A DNA stretch of 64,000 nt from positions 62,001 through 126,000 of the forward strand of contig CAKPKP010000004.1 of the NCBI GenBank assembly GCA_934167495.1. Reading direction: 5' to 3'. Positions 44,213 through 53,633 of the stretch are shown here, piece after piece; position 1 is the stretch's first letter, and each line of letters begins with the position of its first letter. This DNA comes from an uncultured Clostridia bacterium. GTDB lineage: Bacteria; Bacillota; Clostridia; TANB77; CAG-508. The position numbers and the translations under genes were made by a program. A model generated the notes under the pieces. That model did not search any database and was not told the origin of the DNA. It saw only the letters and a list, made by a program, of their open reading frames with translations.

Positions 44213-44995
44213 TTATGAAAGTGAGCGATAAAAAACTGTGTCGCTAAACTTTATTTTTTCTGGAACATTCTTTCTCTTGGCTCTTTCGGAATCTGTTATA
44301 TTTGTATCTGAATAGAAATATATTGCTCCATCTGTAACCATTACTGAAGTTGGATCTTCGCCTGCAATAGCCTTATCTACTGCTACAAAAACTTCTTCCG
44401 GAATGTCTTCCATATAAAGAACTTTGCGCACATTGGCTTCTTCAAACCAATATACTTCTCCATCATCAGTTGTTGAAAACTGTCCGTCCTGGAAAACTAC
44501 TTCTGAAACAGAATCAGGGAATTCTTTATCTGTAGTTCTTTTTAAAATAACAGATGCTATGCTTGTCATTTCTTTTATGGAAGTACCGTCTGTAGACTCT
44601 GCAAATGTTACTTTACAAAGGAGATTGTATTCTTCATCTGTTAATGAGTACTTTTCATTATTGGAATCCGAATCTGATGAAGCTGATTCTTCAATAGACT
44701 TTATGTACTCTATTGTTTCTTCAAGTTCTTCCTCAGAACAACCTCCACATGTTCTAGAAACACTAGCAACATTCTCTTTTTTTGTTTCATTTTCATCTAC
44801 AGTTTCAAGCTGTTCAACTTTCACAACCTCTGTTACTAAACAGTCTTCTACTTCTCTGACTGTTAATCCAGAATTTGCTGAGCTTACATTTGAAACCAGA
44901 AATACTGTTACCAGCACAATACTAAGCAGTATTGCAACTATATTTCTCCGTCTGTTTGCCTTTCTTGTTCTTTTAACTTCATTGTATATATTCAT
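44213..44995 (-). CDS. SleB-like cell wall hydrolase, foreign composition
   Basis: A 260-residue exported or membrane-anchored protein. A basic N-terminus and one helix (IVAILLSIVLVTVFLVSNVSS, about 19-39) precede an acidic linker and a Hydrolase_2 (SleB) domain with LLCKVTFAESTDGTSIKEM (catalytic Glu in FAES), SVILKRTTDKEFP and the end DTVFYRSL. SleB enzymes act on spore cortex or vegetative peptidoglycan. The gene is visibly less AT-rich than its neighbours, uses one CGG arginine codon near its start (ANRRRN) and stands beside a perfect inverted repeat, which suggests transfer. Confidence 0.85.
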   Translation of the reverse strand: MNIYNEVKRTRKANRRRNIVAILLSIVLVTVFLVSNVSSANSGLTVREVEDCLVTEVVKVEQLETVDENETKKENVASVSRTCGGCSEEELEETIEYIKSIEESASSDSDSNNEKYSLTDEEYNLLCKVTFAESTDGTSIKEMTSIASVILKRTTDKEFPDSVSEVVFQDGQFSTTDDGEVYWFEEANVRKVLYMEDIPEEVFVAVDKAIAGEDPTSVMVTDGAIYFYSDTNITDSERAKRKNVPEKIKFSDTVFYRSLS

Positions 44996-45081
44996 ATTAC
45001 TTTGAAGCTCCTTTCTTTAAATAAAAAATTTATACTTTTATTATAGCATATTTTCAAATATTTCTCAAATTCAGCTTTTTA

Positions 45082-47007
45082 TTAGAAAATTATTCCCTCT
45101 ACATAATATTCATTACCATAAATATCTGTTATTTTATAATAAACGTAAAAATCTCCGCTTCCTACTTCATCATAAGTTACAATTAGCCCATTGTTATCGC
45201 TTACAACAAGTGTATCTCCAATTATATAACTATCCTCGTATTCACCATCATATGTATAATAATCAAATAAAAATTCTATTCTATCTCCTGCTTTGATATC
45301 TTTTAAGCCTTTTGCAACTATTGTTGTATCTCCATACCCATTTACTGGTTGTGCACCTATAACTTTTCCACTAGATTCTTGATTATACCATACAACTATT
45401 AAATTTACTAAACTATCATTTAAATATGCTGGAATAGCTCCTTTAGTATATTCATCATCCTCTTCTATTACATAAAAAGGTACTGTTTGCCCTTCTATAG
45501 AAATCCATGTTCCATCAAATATAATTTTTAAATCTCCAGCTTCATCGAATTCGTAGTAATTATCACTACCTAAATCAATAAATCCTTCTTCATCATCATA
45601 AAATACTTCACACCCGATACTTACTATATTCTCCCAATCTTCATCACTTAATTCAAGTGCATAATATTCACCTTTATCAATCACCTCTAGTTCTTCGTAT
45701 TGTGATTCTTCATAGTAATCTGAATATGAATCTATAATTGCATTATTATACCAATCGTACTGGGTATAATCTTCATTAGTAGCATATGTATGTGAATGTA
45801 TTGTATATTCATTATTTTTTCCACCAACTAATAAATTTACAAATGTTGTTAATGTATCTATATATGAATCATCTATACCTATTTTTGGATATATTTCTAG
45901 CATTTTTTCATAATCTTCTATATTATTATATGGAAAATATATTGATAAACCACTTGAATCTTCTACTAAATCAGTTACTTTATTATAAACAACTGCCTCG
46001 TTTAATGAATTTATTAAATCATTTGTTTTTGAGTTATTTATTTTCTTAGCAAAATCTACTAAATCAATTGTATCACATTCACCTTCTGCATATGATTTGC
46101 TCTCTTCTATAGATTTAGATATGTATGCAAAATCGTTTCCTTCTATATTGTTTATTTTTATTTCTTGCATAAAATCATATAAATTTGAAAATACATCATT
46201 CATTTTTCTTAAATCTATAGTGCTTAAAGTTGCGTCTGAATACCAAAATAAAGAATTGTTACTCTTTATAAATTCATCAACTATTACTTTTGATAGTTCC
46301 ACTGTATTTTCAGATGTGTTACTTGATAATTTATTTAATAAACTAACATATTCCCATCCAGTTCCTGGTTCAGTTTCTTCTGATGCAATTAAATAATCTG
46401 AAACATCTTTTAAAGCATATGCTGTTTCAACATTTGCCATTAAGCATGCATCAAACCCTACAAATTCAAAATGTACATTTGATTGTTCTAAGGCATATTT
46501 TAATTCGTCTAATGTTAATGTATCGTCTTCATCAATATTATTTTCATCATAACCATAACCACTTATTGCTCCACCACCATGATCCCATAATATTAAACTA
46601 TATCTATCTGCTGGATATTCCGTTTTACAAAATTCTACAAAATTTAATAATGTATCTGCTTCTGTCATTGATTTTATTTCTAATTCATCTTTTATAAGAT
46701 TTAATTCTCCATTTTCTATTTTGTATATTTGATTACTTGTACTAGAAATTTCATAATCCTGCCATTCTAGAGTGCCACCAGTTTGTAATATTACATTAAC
46801 TTTTTCATCTATAGTAGCATCTAACATTTCTGAAATATCTGTTGTGGCATATCCTCCGTCTGATTCTAAATCTGATGCACACATATATATCATTAATGTG
46901 TATGTATCAGTTCCTTCATTTTCAACAACATCATCACTAAAAAATATAAATATTCCAAACAGCACAATTAAAATTATTATTGCAATAATTATTTTTTTCT
47001 TTTTCAT
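45082..47007 (-). CDS. Clostripain-family (C11) cysteine peptidase
   Basis: A 641-residue protein with an N-terminal signal or anchor helix (IIIAIIILIVLFGIFIFF, about 6-23). The peptidase domain begins TYTLMIYMCASDLES; the catalytic His143 lies in LWDHGGGAISG and Cys188 in VGFDACLMANVETAYA. A long acidic beta-rich C-terminal region (about 400-641) has no recognised domain. C11 enzymes cut after arginine or lysine at the cell surface. It is downstream of the lipoprotein gene, separated from it by a terminator and a repeat. Confidence 0.92.
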   Translation of the reverse strand: MKKKKIIIAIIILIVLFGIFIFFSDDVVENEGTDTYTLMIYMCASDLESDGGYATTDISEMLDATIDEKVNVILQTGGTLEWQDYEISSTSNQIYKIENGELNLIKDELEIKSMTEADTLLNFVEFCKTEYPADRYSLILWDHGGGAISGYGYDENNIDEDDTLTLDELKYALEQSNVHFEFVGFDACLMANVETAYALKDVSDYLIASEETEPGTGWEYVSLLNKLSSNTSENTVELSKVIVDEFIKSNNSLFWYSDATLSTIDLRKMNDVFSNLYDFMQEIKINNIEGNDFAYISKSIEESKSYAEGECDTIDLVDFAKKINNSKTNDLINSLNEAVVYNKVTDLVEDSSGLSIYFPYNNIEDYEKMLEIYPKIGIDDSYIDTLTTFVNLLVGGKNNEYTIHSHTYATNEDYTQYDWYNNAIIDSYSDYYEESQYEELEVIDKGEYYALELSDEDWENIVSIGCEVFYDDEEGFIDLGSDNYYEFDEAGDLKIIFDGTWISIEGQTVPFYVIEEDDEYTKGAIPAYLNDSLVNLIVVWYNQESSGKVIGAQPVNGYGDTTIVAKGLKDIKAGDRIEFLFDYYTYDGEYEDSYIIGDTLVVSDNNGLIVTYDEVGSGDFYVYYKITDIYGNEYYVEGIIF

Positions 47008-47019
47008 ATTTTCTCCATT

Positions 47020-47072
47020 CTGTACAAAGTATTTATATAATAGGAAATTTTGAAGAATTTCCTATTATATAA
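47020..47072. repeat. Dispersed palindromic repeat, copy 6 (best-preserved stem)
   Basis: CTGTACAAAGTATT followed by a perfect 17-bp stem TTATATAATAGGAAATT / AATTTCCTATTATATAA with loop TTGAAG (47033-47072). It lies in the leader of the clostripain gene, just upstream of its ribosome site, and right after a terminator. Confidence 0.8.
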
Positions 47073-47076
47073 AAAA

Positions 47077-47100
47077 TAATCCTTGTATTTTCAAGGATTA
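47077..47100 (-). terminator. Rho-independent terminator of the lipoprotein gene
   Basis: TAATCCTTG / CAAGGATTA with a 6-nt loop; on the minus strand TTTTTT follows (47071-47076). Confidence 0.85.
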
Positions 47101-47123
47101 CTTTCATTTAAATAAATAATTTA

Positions 47124-47558
47124 TTAGTTTGCTGTAGCTATTGGTGTTCCATCTTCTGCAGCTGTTAATGTTATTGTTCCACCATCTGTGCTTAATTCTC
47201 CTAAATTTAAGTTTCTGAATTCTACTTCTGTTCCTTCTTCATCAATTGCTTTTATATCCCATTCGATATTATTTTTGTCGATATTTAATACAACTGTTAA
47301 TTGTGTTCCTGTTGGCATTTCTTCTCCTGATAATAATTCACTTCCCCAGTTGTCTAATCCAGCTCCTGAAATATATAATTCTTTTATTGTTGTATCTGGA
47401 TACATATTAATAAATGCTACTGGAACTTGAATAACATTTGATTGTTCTTCTCCTCCTGTAGTTGTTTCGTCACTTCCACAACCTGTTAGCATAAACATTG
47501 ATACTGATAAAATTGCTATTAAAGCAATTACTAATAATGATTTTTTGTTTTTTGTCAT
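47124..47558 (-). CDS. Small lipoprotein of unknown function
   Basis: A 144-residue protein with a lipoprotein signal peptide: basic start, hydrophobic core LLVIALIAILSVSMF and lipobox LTGC, so it should be lipid-modified at the Cys near residue 27. The mature part (VIQVPVAFINMYPDTTIKEL, LPTGTQLTVVL-like strands) looks like one small beta domain. I do not recognise a family. The lipoprotein-processing gene lgt lies next upstream. A strong promoter is visible at 47590. Confidence 0.82.
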   Translation of the reverse strand: MTKNKKSLLVIALIAILSVSMFMLTGCGSDETTTGGEEQSNVIQVPVAFINMYPDTTIKELYISGAGLDNWGSELLSGEEMPTGTQLTVVLNIDKNNIEWDIKAIDEEGTEVEFRNLNLGELSTDGGTITLTAAEDGTPIATAN

Positions 47559-47589
47559 TTTTTTAATCCCCTTTCATAAATTTACACAC

Positions 47590-47617
47590 ATTATAACATA
47601 TTTCGATAATTTGTCAA
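47590..47617 (-). promoter_or_regulatory. Promoter of the lipoprotein gene
   Basis: Minus strand TTGACA (47612-47617), 16-nt spacer, TATAAT (47590-47595). Confidence 0.75.
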
Positions 47618-47677
47618 ACTTTTTTGGGTAAAAAGTATATGTATAATATATATTATATTATATCTTGCATTGTTTCT

Positions 47678-48463
47678 TTACTTTTTTAAATATTTATTTA
47701 TTAAAATCATTAATATAGAAAATATAAATATAATTAATGATACTAATTGAGATACTCTTATATTTCCTAGCATTAAACTATCTGTTCTTAAACCTTCAAT
47801 AAAGAATCTTGCAATAGAATATGTTGCTAAATATATATATGTTAATTGACCTGAATATTTTCTTTTATTTCTTATATTAAATAAAAAAATAAAAAGGAAA
47901 AAAGTTACAATTGATTCATACAAAAAAGTAGGATGTACTTCCTTATAAATATCATTTTCTATAATTCCCATTCTAATAAAATTACTAGTTTCTGTTCCAT
48001 ATGCCTCTACATTTATAAAATTTCCCCATCTTCCAATTGCTTGCCCCATAGCAACATATGGCACTACATAATCTAACACATCTAATATATTTATTTTTTT
48101 TATTTTGCAATACATTATTATTGTAATTGTTCCTGCAATAATTCCTCCATATATTGCTAATCCTCCATCACGGATATTTAGTATCTTTGTTGGATTAGAA
48201 AAATAATAATTGATATTAAAAATTACATAGTATATTCTTGCTCCTATAAAAGCAATAGGTATTGTAAGTATTATTAATAACAATATATCATCAAAATTTA
48301 TATTGTATTTTTTATCATCTTTATTCATAAGAAAAATAGATAAAGCCATTGCAAATGTTATAAGAATAGCATACCAATATATATTAACTCCAAATAACGA
48401 AAAAGCTATTCTGGATATATGCAACTTTAAGTTTAAAGCTGGAAATGTTATTTCATTTATCAT
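47678..48463 (-). CDS. lgt: Prolipoprotein diacylglyceryl transferase
   Basis: A 261-residue membrane enzyme that moves diacylglycerol from phosphatidylglycerol to the lipobox Cys. Marks are FSLFGVNIYWYAILITFAM at the start, GARIYYVIF, IRDGGLAIYGGIIAGTI and the signature GQAIGRWGNFINVEAYG with the active-site Arg and Asn, then HPTFLYES. Seven helices are visible. The neighbouring small lipoprotein is one of its presumed substrates, though the separate promoter argues against an operon. Confidence 0.96.
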   Translation of the reverse strand: MINEITFPALNLKLHISRIAFSLFGVNIYWYAILITFAMALSIFLMNKDDKKYNINFDDILLLIILTIPIAFIGARIYYVIFNINYYFSNPTKILNIRDGGLAIYGGIIAGTITIIMYCKIKKINILDVLDYVVPYVAMGQAIGRWGNFINVEAYGTETSNFIRMGIIENDIYKEVHPTFLYESIVTFFLFIFLFNIRNKRKYSGQLTYIYLATYSIARFFIEGLRTDSLMLGNIRVSQLVSLIIFIFSILMILINKYLKK

Positions 48464-48548
48464 ATTTATTTTCCTCTTTCTTATAATTTTAATTTACCAT
48501 ATAATAACATATTTTAAATAAAAAAACATCTCATAACTTCATCTTTTT

Positions 48549-48577
48549 TTGACTTTTGCATATTATAAATATTATAT
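48549..48577 (+). promoter_or_regulatory. Possible promoter of asnB
   Basis: TTGACT (48549-48554) and an AT-rich -10 near TTATAT (48572-48577), spacing 17 nt; the exact -10 is ambiguous. Confidence 0.4.
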
Positions 48578-48620
48578 ATTAATTTATTTCTGATATTTCA
48601 TTATCAGATTGGAGGTTTTT

Positions 48621-50469
48621 ATGTGTGGAATTGTTGGAATAGTCAACTATGATAAAGATATTTCTAATCAATATTCAATAATTAGAAATATGAACAGAAC
48701 TTTAAGTAAACGTGGTCCAGATGAAGAAGGTTTCTTTTTTGAAAAACATGTTAATTTTGGTCAACGTAGATTGATTGTTATAGATCCTGTTCGGAGGAAA
48801 GCAACCAATGTCATGTATATATAATGATATTACATATACAATTGTATATAATGGTCAAATATATAATACTAAAGAATTACGTGAAACCTTAGTATCTAAT
48901 GGATTCAAATTTAAAGGTCATTCAGATACAGAAGTTTTACTTAAGGCTTATATTCATTATGGTTTAGATGTATGTAATCATTTAAATGGTATCTTTGCTT
49001 TTGCAATTTGGAATAATAAAACACAAGAATTATTTTTAGCAAGAGATCATTTTGGAATTAAACCGTTATATTATACTTTTTCTAATAATAACTTGATTTT
49101 TGCTTCTGAAATTAAAGCAATTCTTGAACATCCAGAAATAACGGCTAGAATTGATGAAACTGGAATTAAAGAATTATTTGGTATAGGTCCTGCTCATAGT
49201 CCTGGCAATTGTCCATTTAAAGACATATTCGAATTAGAGCCAGCTCATTTTGCAATATATAATAAAGATACTTTTATAAAAAAGAACTATTGGAAATTAA
49301 AAAGCAAGCCTCATACAGATGATTTCGAAACTACTTGTAACACAGTAAAATCATTACTTGAAGATTCTATTGAAAGACAATTAGTTTCTGATGTTCCTTT
49401 ATGTACTTTACTTTCTGGTGGACTTGATTCTAGCATAATTACAGCATATGCTAGTAACTATTGTAAAAAACATCAAATGCCTACTTTAAATACTTTTTCT
49501 GTTGATTATGTTGATAATGACAAGAACTTTGTAAAAAGTGATTTTCAACCTAATAGTGACAAATATTATATAGACTTAATGGTAAATACATTTAAAACAA
49601 ATCATAAAACAATAGTTATAGATACACCAGAACTAGTAAAAGAACTAGACAATGCATGTATCGCACGTGATTTTCCAGGTATGGCAGATGTAGACTCATC
49701 TTTTTTACTATTTTGCAAATATATAAAACCATATGCAACTGTTACACTTTCTGGTGAATGTGCAGATGAAATTTTTGGAGGATACCCTTGGTTCTTTAGA
49801 AAAGATTGCTTAGAAAGTAATACTTTTCCTTGGTCTATAGCTATTTCTGAAAGACAAGAATTATTAAATAAAGATATTTCTAAAAAAGTAAATTTAAAAG
49901 AATATATTGATTCAAAATATTTTGAAAGTTTAAATAAAGTTGAAATTTTATCAGATGACTCTCCCGAAACTGCAGAGAAAAGAAAGATTTTCTACTTAAA
50001 TTTAAATTGGTTTATGCAAACTTTATTAGATAGAACAGACAGAATGTCTATGTTTAATGGATTTGAAGTTAGAGTTCCTTTCTGTGATTATAGAATTGTT
50101 GAATATGTATGGAATATTCCTTGGGAAATGAAAGCTTATAAAGGCAGAGAAAAAGGTCTTTTAAGGCATGTTATGGAAGGATTCCTTCCAGAGGAAATTA
50201 TATATAGAAAAAAGAGCCCTTACCCAAAAACTCACAATCCAAATTACTTAACTGCTGTAAAAACAAAATTAAGAAATATTATGGAAGACAAAAATTCTCC
50301 TATCAGAAATTTGTTAAACGAAGATTATATAATGGATATTTTAGAAAATGGTGAAAATACATTTAAAAGACCATGGTTTGGTCAGCTTATGACTGGTCCA
50401 CAATTGATGGCTTATTTGTGCCAAGTTAATATGTGGCTTGAAAAATATCAACCTAAAATTGAATTATAA
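48621..50469 (+). CDS. asnB: Asparagine synthase (glutamine-hydrolysing), frame joined by +1 shift at CGG
   Basis: The enzyme makes asparagine from aspartate, ATP and glutamine. Residues 1-57 start MCGIVGIVNYDKD (Cys2 is the glutaminase nucleophile, so the start is 48621 after GGAGG). At codon 58 the frame reads GTT CGG AGG AAA and stops at 48824. Skipping the C at 48792 gives VGGKQPMSCIYND and then 540 more conserved residues, with VYNGQIYN, LFLARDHFGIKPLYYT, the synthetase loop LLSGGLDSSII and DRMSMFNGFEVRVPF. GG.QP is a conserved element of the family. The full product would be 615 residues, the normal size. Confidence 0.85.
48789..48795 (+). other. Putative +1 frameshift site in asnB (GTT-CGG-A)
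   Basis: Frame 0: GAT CCT GTT CGG AGG AAA GCA. After skipping C48792: GAT CCT GTT GGA GGA AAG CAA CCA ATG. The glycine so made is conserved in asparagine synthases. CGGAGG also resembles a Shine-Dalgarno sequence, which can affect ribosome pausing. Without the shift all of the synthetase domain is lost. Confidence 0.65.
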
Positions 50470-50474
50470 ACATT

Positions 50475-50512
50475 ATAAGGACTAAGATTTATTTAAAACT
50501 CTTAGTCCTTAT
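50475..50512. terminator. Bidirectional terminator between asnB and fbp
   Basis: ATAAGGACTAAGA / TCTTAGTCCTTAT, a 13-bp stem with a 12-nt loop, between convergent genes. Confidence 0.75.
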
Positions 50513-50522
50513 TTACAACTTT

Positions 50523-52493
50523 TTAAACGATTTTTTGTTTTAATATACCGGTTTGATAAGCTTGTAATAATTTGTTTAAATCATTTATTTGTTCATTTAA
50601 TTGTTTTCCTATGTCTGTATCTTTTATTCTCTTTCTTTCAACTTTTTCTACTATTTGTACTGAAGAATATAAATCTGTTTCTTGAACAATGGCATCTTCA
50701 GTTGAGCTAAATTTTTCATGTGCAGCAAGTACTAATCCATAAGAATTAAATATAAGCGTATATCCAGCAATTCCAGTTGTTTCTTGATATGATTTTGAAA
50801 GTCCTCCATCTATCATTAATAATTTTCCAGATGCTTTTATAGGATTTTCACCTTCCTTAAATTTAACTGGCATATGTCCACAAATAATGTGTCCATTATT
50901 CTCATTTATACCAAATTCTTTAAGAATCTTTTTACATACCTCTTCGTCTTGTGCAAATTTATAAAATGGATTTTTTATTTCTTTCCAAGTTTCTTTATCA
51001 TCTATAAAATATCTCTCAAAAGTTTTCATAGAGTCCTTACAAAATATAGGAGAATTTTCTCCACACCATAAGTACCACAAAAAGTCCATACCATTTTGCT
51101 TTTCTTCTGAGTTCTCATCTGCAAAATATCCTTGTCTTGCAATTACTTCAATAGCATCAAAGTATTCTTTTCCTTTTAGCATTTTATTATCTACTTTTAC
51201 TTTTTTGAACTCACCTTTTTCATTCATTAATATACAGCCATGAATTAATAAATTTTCATTATATATTTTATATAAACTTCCTCTTGTATATAAAAATTTG
51301 ATATGTTTTTGCAATTTTTCGCTATTTTTAAAACAACGTACAAGTTTTTCAATTACATCTTTTTCTCTTTGTGTTAATTCATAAGGATTTTCTTCATTTA
51401 TAGTTGGAAAATATGTATCTTTTAGTTTATATTCTTTATTTTTTATTTTTACTGTTCCTTCTTTATAATTTATTTTATCTAATAATAATCTATTTTCCAT
51501 ATTATATTCAGGATGATTTTTTATAATTTGAGCTTCTACTTTAAATTGCATTATAGCAACAGCTTTTTGTATCTTTGTTAATAAATCAACATCAGCCTCT
51601 GATATTGTAGTATTTTTGGCTACATGTGGTTTAAATTCTTCTGATTTTTCATTTGGATATTCTTCCATTGCAAATTCTGTTATTGTTCTAATATTTATTC
51701 CATATCCGTCTTCCAAAATATCTAAATTATTATATCTTGCACATATACGAATAACATTTAAAATACATGCAGGACTTCCACTTGCAGCTCCCATCCAAAC
51801 TATGTCGTGATTTCCCCATTCTATATCTATTGAATGATATTTTCTAAGTTTCTCCATTATTATGTGTGGTCCTGGTCCTCTATCATATATATCACCAATT
51901 ATATGTAAATGATCTACTGCTAATCTTTGAATTAATTTGCTTATTGCTATAATAAACGCATCTGCTCTGTCTAAAGAAATTATACTATCTATAATTTGTT
52001 CATAGTAATATTCTTTATCACTTTCGTTTGCATTTGTATTTAAAAGTTCTTCTATTATGTATTCATATTCCTTTGGCATAGCTTTCCTAACTTTTGATCT
52101 ACTATATTTTGAAGAAAGCATCTTGCATACTTCTATTAAATGATATAACGTTATTTTATAGAATTCTTTCAATTCTTTTTCTTCTTTTTTTATAAGTTCT
52201 AATTTTTCTTCAGGATAATAAATTAATGTTGCTAATTTTTTTCTCTCACTATGAGTCATTGAATTCTCATATAATTCATCTATTTTAGACTTTATAACAC
52301 CTGATGCATTTTTTAATATATGTAAAAATGATTCATATTCGCCATGTAAATCACTCAAAAAATGTTCAGTTGCTTTAGGTAAGTTCAAAATTGCCTTTAA
52401 ATTTATTATTTCTGTACAAACATCTTGTATTGTTGGGAATTCTTTTGCCAACAAAGACAAGTATTTTACTTCTTCATCACTATAATTTTTCAT
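50523..52493 (-). CDS. fbp: Fructose-1,6-bisphosphatase, class III
   Basis: A 656-residue gluconeogenic phosphatase of the Firmicutes-specific class III, built on a metallophosphatase fold. Marks are HFLSDLHGEYESFLHIL, the metal ligands HIIGDIYDRGPGPHIIME and IEWGNHDIVWMGAASGS, IICGHMPVKFKEGENPIK and MIDGGLSKSYQ near the end. The length agrees with the family. It is a single gene, convergent with asnB, and its start is preceded by AGAGGTG. Confidence 0.96.
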   Translation of the reverse strand: MKNYSDEEVKYLSLLAKEFPTIQDVCTEIINLKAILNLPKATEHFLSDLHGEYESFLHILKNASGVIKSKIDELYENSMTHSERKKLATLIYYPEEKLELIKKEEKELKEFYKITLYHLIEVCKMLSSKYSRSKVRKAMPKEYEYIIEELLNTNANESDKEYYYEQIIDSIISLDRADAFIIAISKLIQRLAVDHLHIIGDIYDRGPGPHIIMEKLRKYHSIDIEWGNHDIVWMGAASGSPACILNVIRICARYNNLDILEDGYGINIRTITEFAMEEYPNEKSEEFKPHVAKNTTISEADVDLLTKIQKAVAIMQFKVEAQIIKNHPEYNMENRLLLDKINYKEGTVKIKNKEYKLKDTYFPTINEENPYELTQREKDVIEKLVRCFKNSEKLQKHIKFLYTRGSLYKIYNENLLIHGCILMNEKGEFKKVKVDNKMLKGKEYFDAIEVIARQGYFADENSEEKQNGMDFLWYLWCGENSPIFCKDSMKTFERYFIDDKETWKEIKNPFYKFAQDEEVCKKILKEFGINENNGHIICGHMPVKFKEGENPIKASGKLLMIDGGLSKSYQETTGIAGYTLIFNSYGLVLAAHEKFSSTEDAIVQETDLYSSVQIVEKVERKRIKDTDIGKQLNEQINDLNKLLQAYQTGILKQKIV

Positions 52494-52519
52494 TAAAACA
52501 CCTCTTATTTTTATTTCTA

Positions 52520-53572
52520 TTAGTTAGATTCAAATTCATCAATAATATTACCAACTAAACTTTCTAATATATTTTCTAAAGTTACTAATCCTTCTAACTT
52601 TCCATCTTTATTTAATATAATTGCCATATGTTTCTTATTTATTTGCATATTTCTAAATATATTTTCTATCTTTTCTTCTTTTGTTATATAAATAGGATCT
52701 CTTAATATTGCTTCTAAATTCAAACTCTTAATACTATTTTTATCAATTCCATCAATTAATATGTCTTTTACATTAAGAATTCCTATTATATTATCGTTGC
52801 TTTTTGAATAAACAGGTATTCTTGTAAATTTGAATTTTTTAATAAATTCTATTATTTCATCAATGTTACTTGAAACATCTACACTTACCACGTTTTCTTT
52901 TGGAATCATTATATCTTTTGCTCTTAAATCATCAAATTTAAAAGCATTATATAATAATTTTCTTTCATTTTCATCAAAAATTCCTTGATCTTTTCCCTCT
53001 GATATAATTAATTTTATTTCTTTTTCTGTTAACTTTTCTTCTGGCTCATTTTTTATTCCAAATATTTTGGCAAAAAATTCTTCAGAAAAGTTTAAAAATT
53101 TCTCAAATATATAGTTTAATTTTGATACTATTAATAAGAAATCTATTGTTTTATATGCCACTTTTTCTGGGTTGTTTCTAGCTATTCTTTTTGGTAGTAA
53201 TTCACCAAAAACAAGCGTAAAATATGAAAGTACTATTGTAATTATTATAACAGAAAATGTGTATTGTGCATAAACATCGCTTATTCCTATAATTTCCATT
53301 TTTTTTGCAATTAAATCTAAAAAGGCTTCCGCTGTAAAAACACTAGCAAATAATTCTGCTAAAGTTATACCAATTCTTGTTGTTCCATATACTCGTAATT
53401 TATGGTCTAACATTTCCTTTATCTTTTTAGTTTTTTTGTCTGATTTATTTATACGCTTACTCATTTGATTTATTTTATGTTTGTTCAAATAAGTATATGC
53501 CGTATCTACAGCTGAAAAAATTGCTTTAATATAAACAATTATTGCTAAAATTAATAATTTAATAAACATCAC
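52520..53572 (-). CDS. CNNM/hemolysin C-like membrane protein with CBS domains
   Basis: A 350-residue protein with a DUF21 (CNNM) membrane domain of about four helices (1-170), a linker with EKEIKLIISEGKDQGIFDENER, and two CBS domains (RAKDIMIPKENVVSV and ILRDPIYITKEEKIENIF). The C-terminal CorC/HlyC domain of larger members is absent. The family is linked to magnesium and other cation efflux. The start region is weak; it is 27 nt upstream of fbp. Confidence 0.88.
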   Translation of the reverse strand: MMFIKLLILAIIVYIKAIFSAVDTAYTYLNKHKINQMSKRINKSDKKTKKIKEMLDHKLRVYGTTRIGITLAELFASVFTAEAFLDLIAKKMEIIGISDVYAQYTFSVIIITIVLSYFTLVFGELLPKRIARNNPEKVAYKTIDFLLIVSKLNYIFEKFLNFSEEFFAKIFGIKNEPEEKLTEKEIKLIISEGKDQGIFDENERKLLYNAFKFDDLRAKDIMIPKENVVSVDVSSNIDEIIEFIKKFKFTRIPVYSKSNDNIIGILNVKDILIDGIDKNSIKSLNLEAILRDPIYITKEEKIENIFRNMQINKKHMAIILNKDGKLEGLVTLENILESLVGNIIDEFESN

Positions 53573-53633
53573 TTTTTCGTATAATCAATTATATAGAAAT
53601 ATTAATCTATTTAATCGATTAATCCCTTTCTCC

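Noticed and set aside
48621..50469. asnB as a plain pseudogene
   Set aside because: Both parts are open and conserved over 615 codons with a single one-base break at the same rare codon found at two other breaks; decay is less likely, though not excluded.
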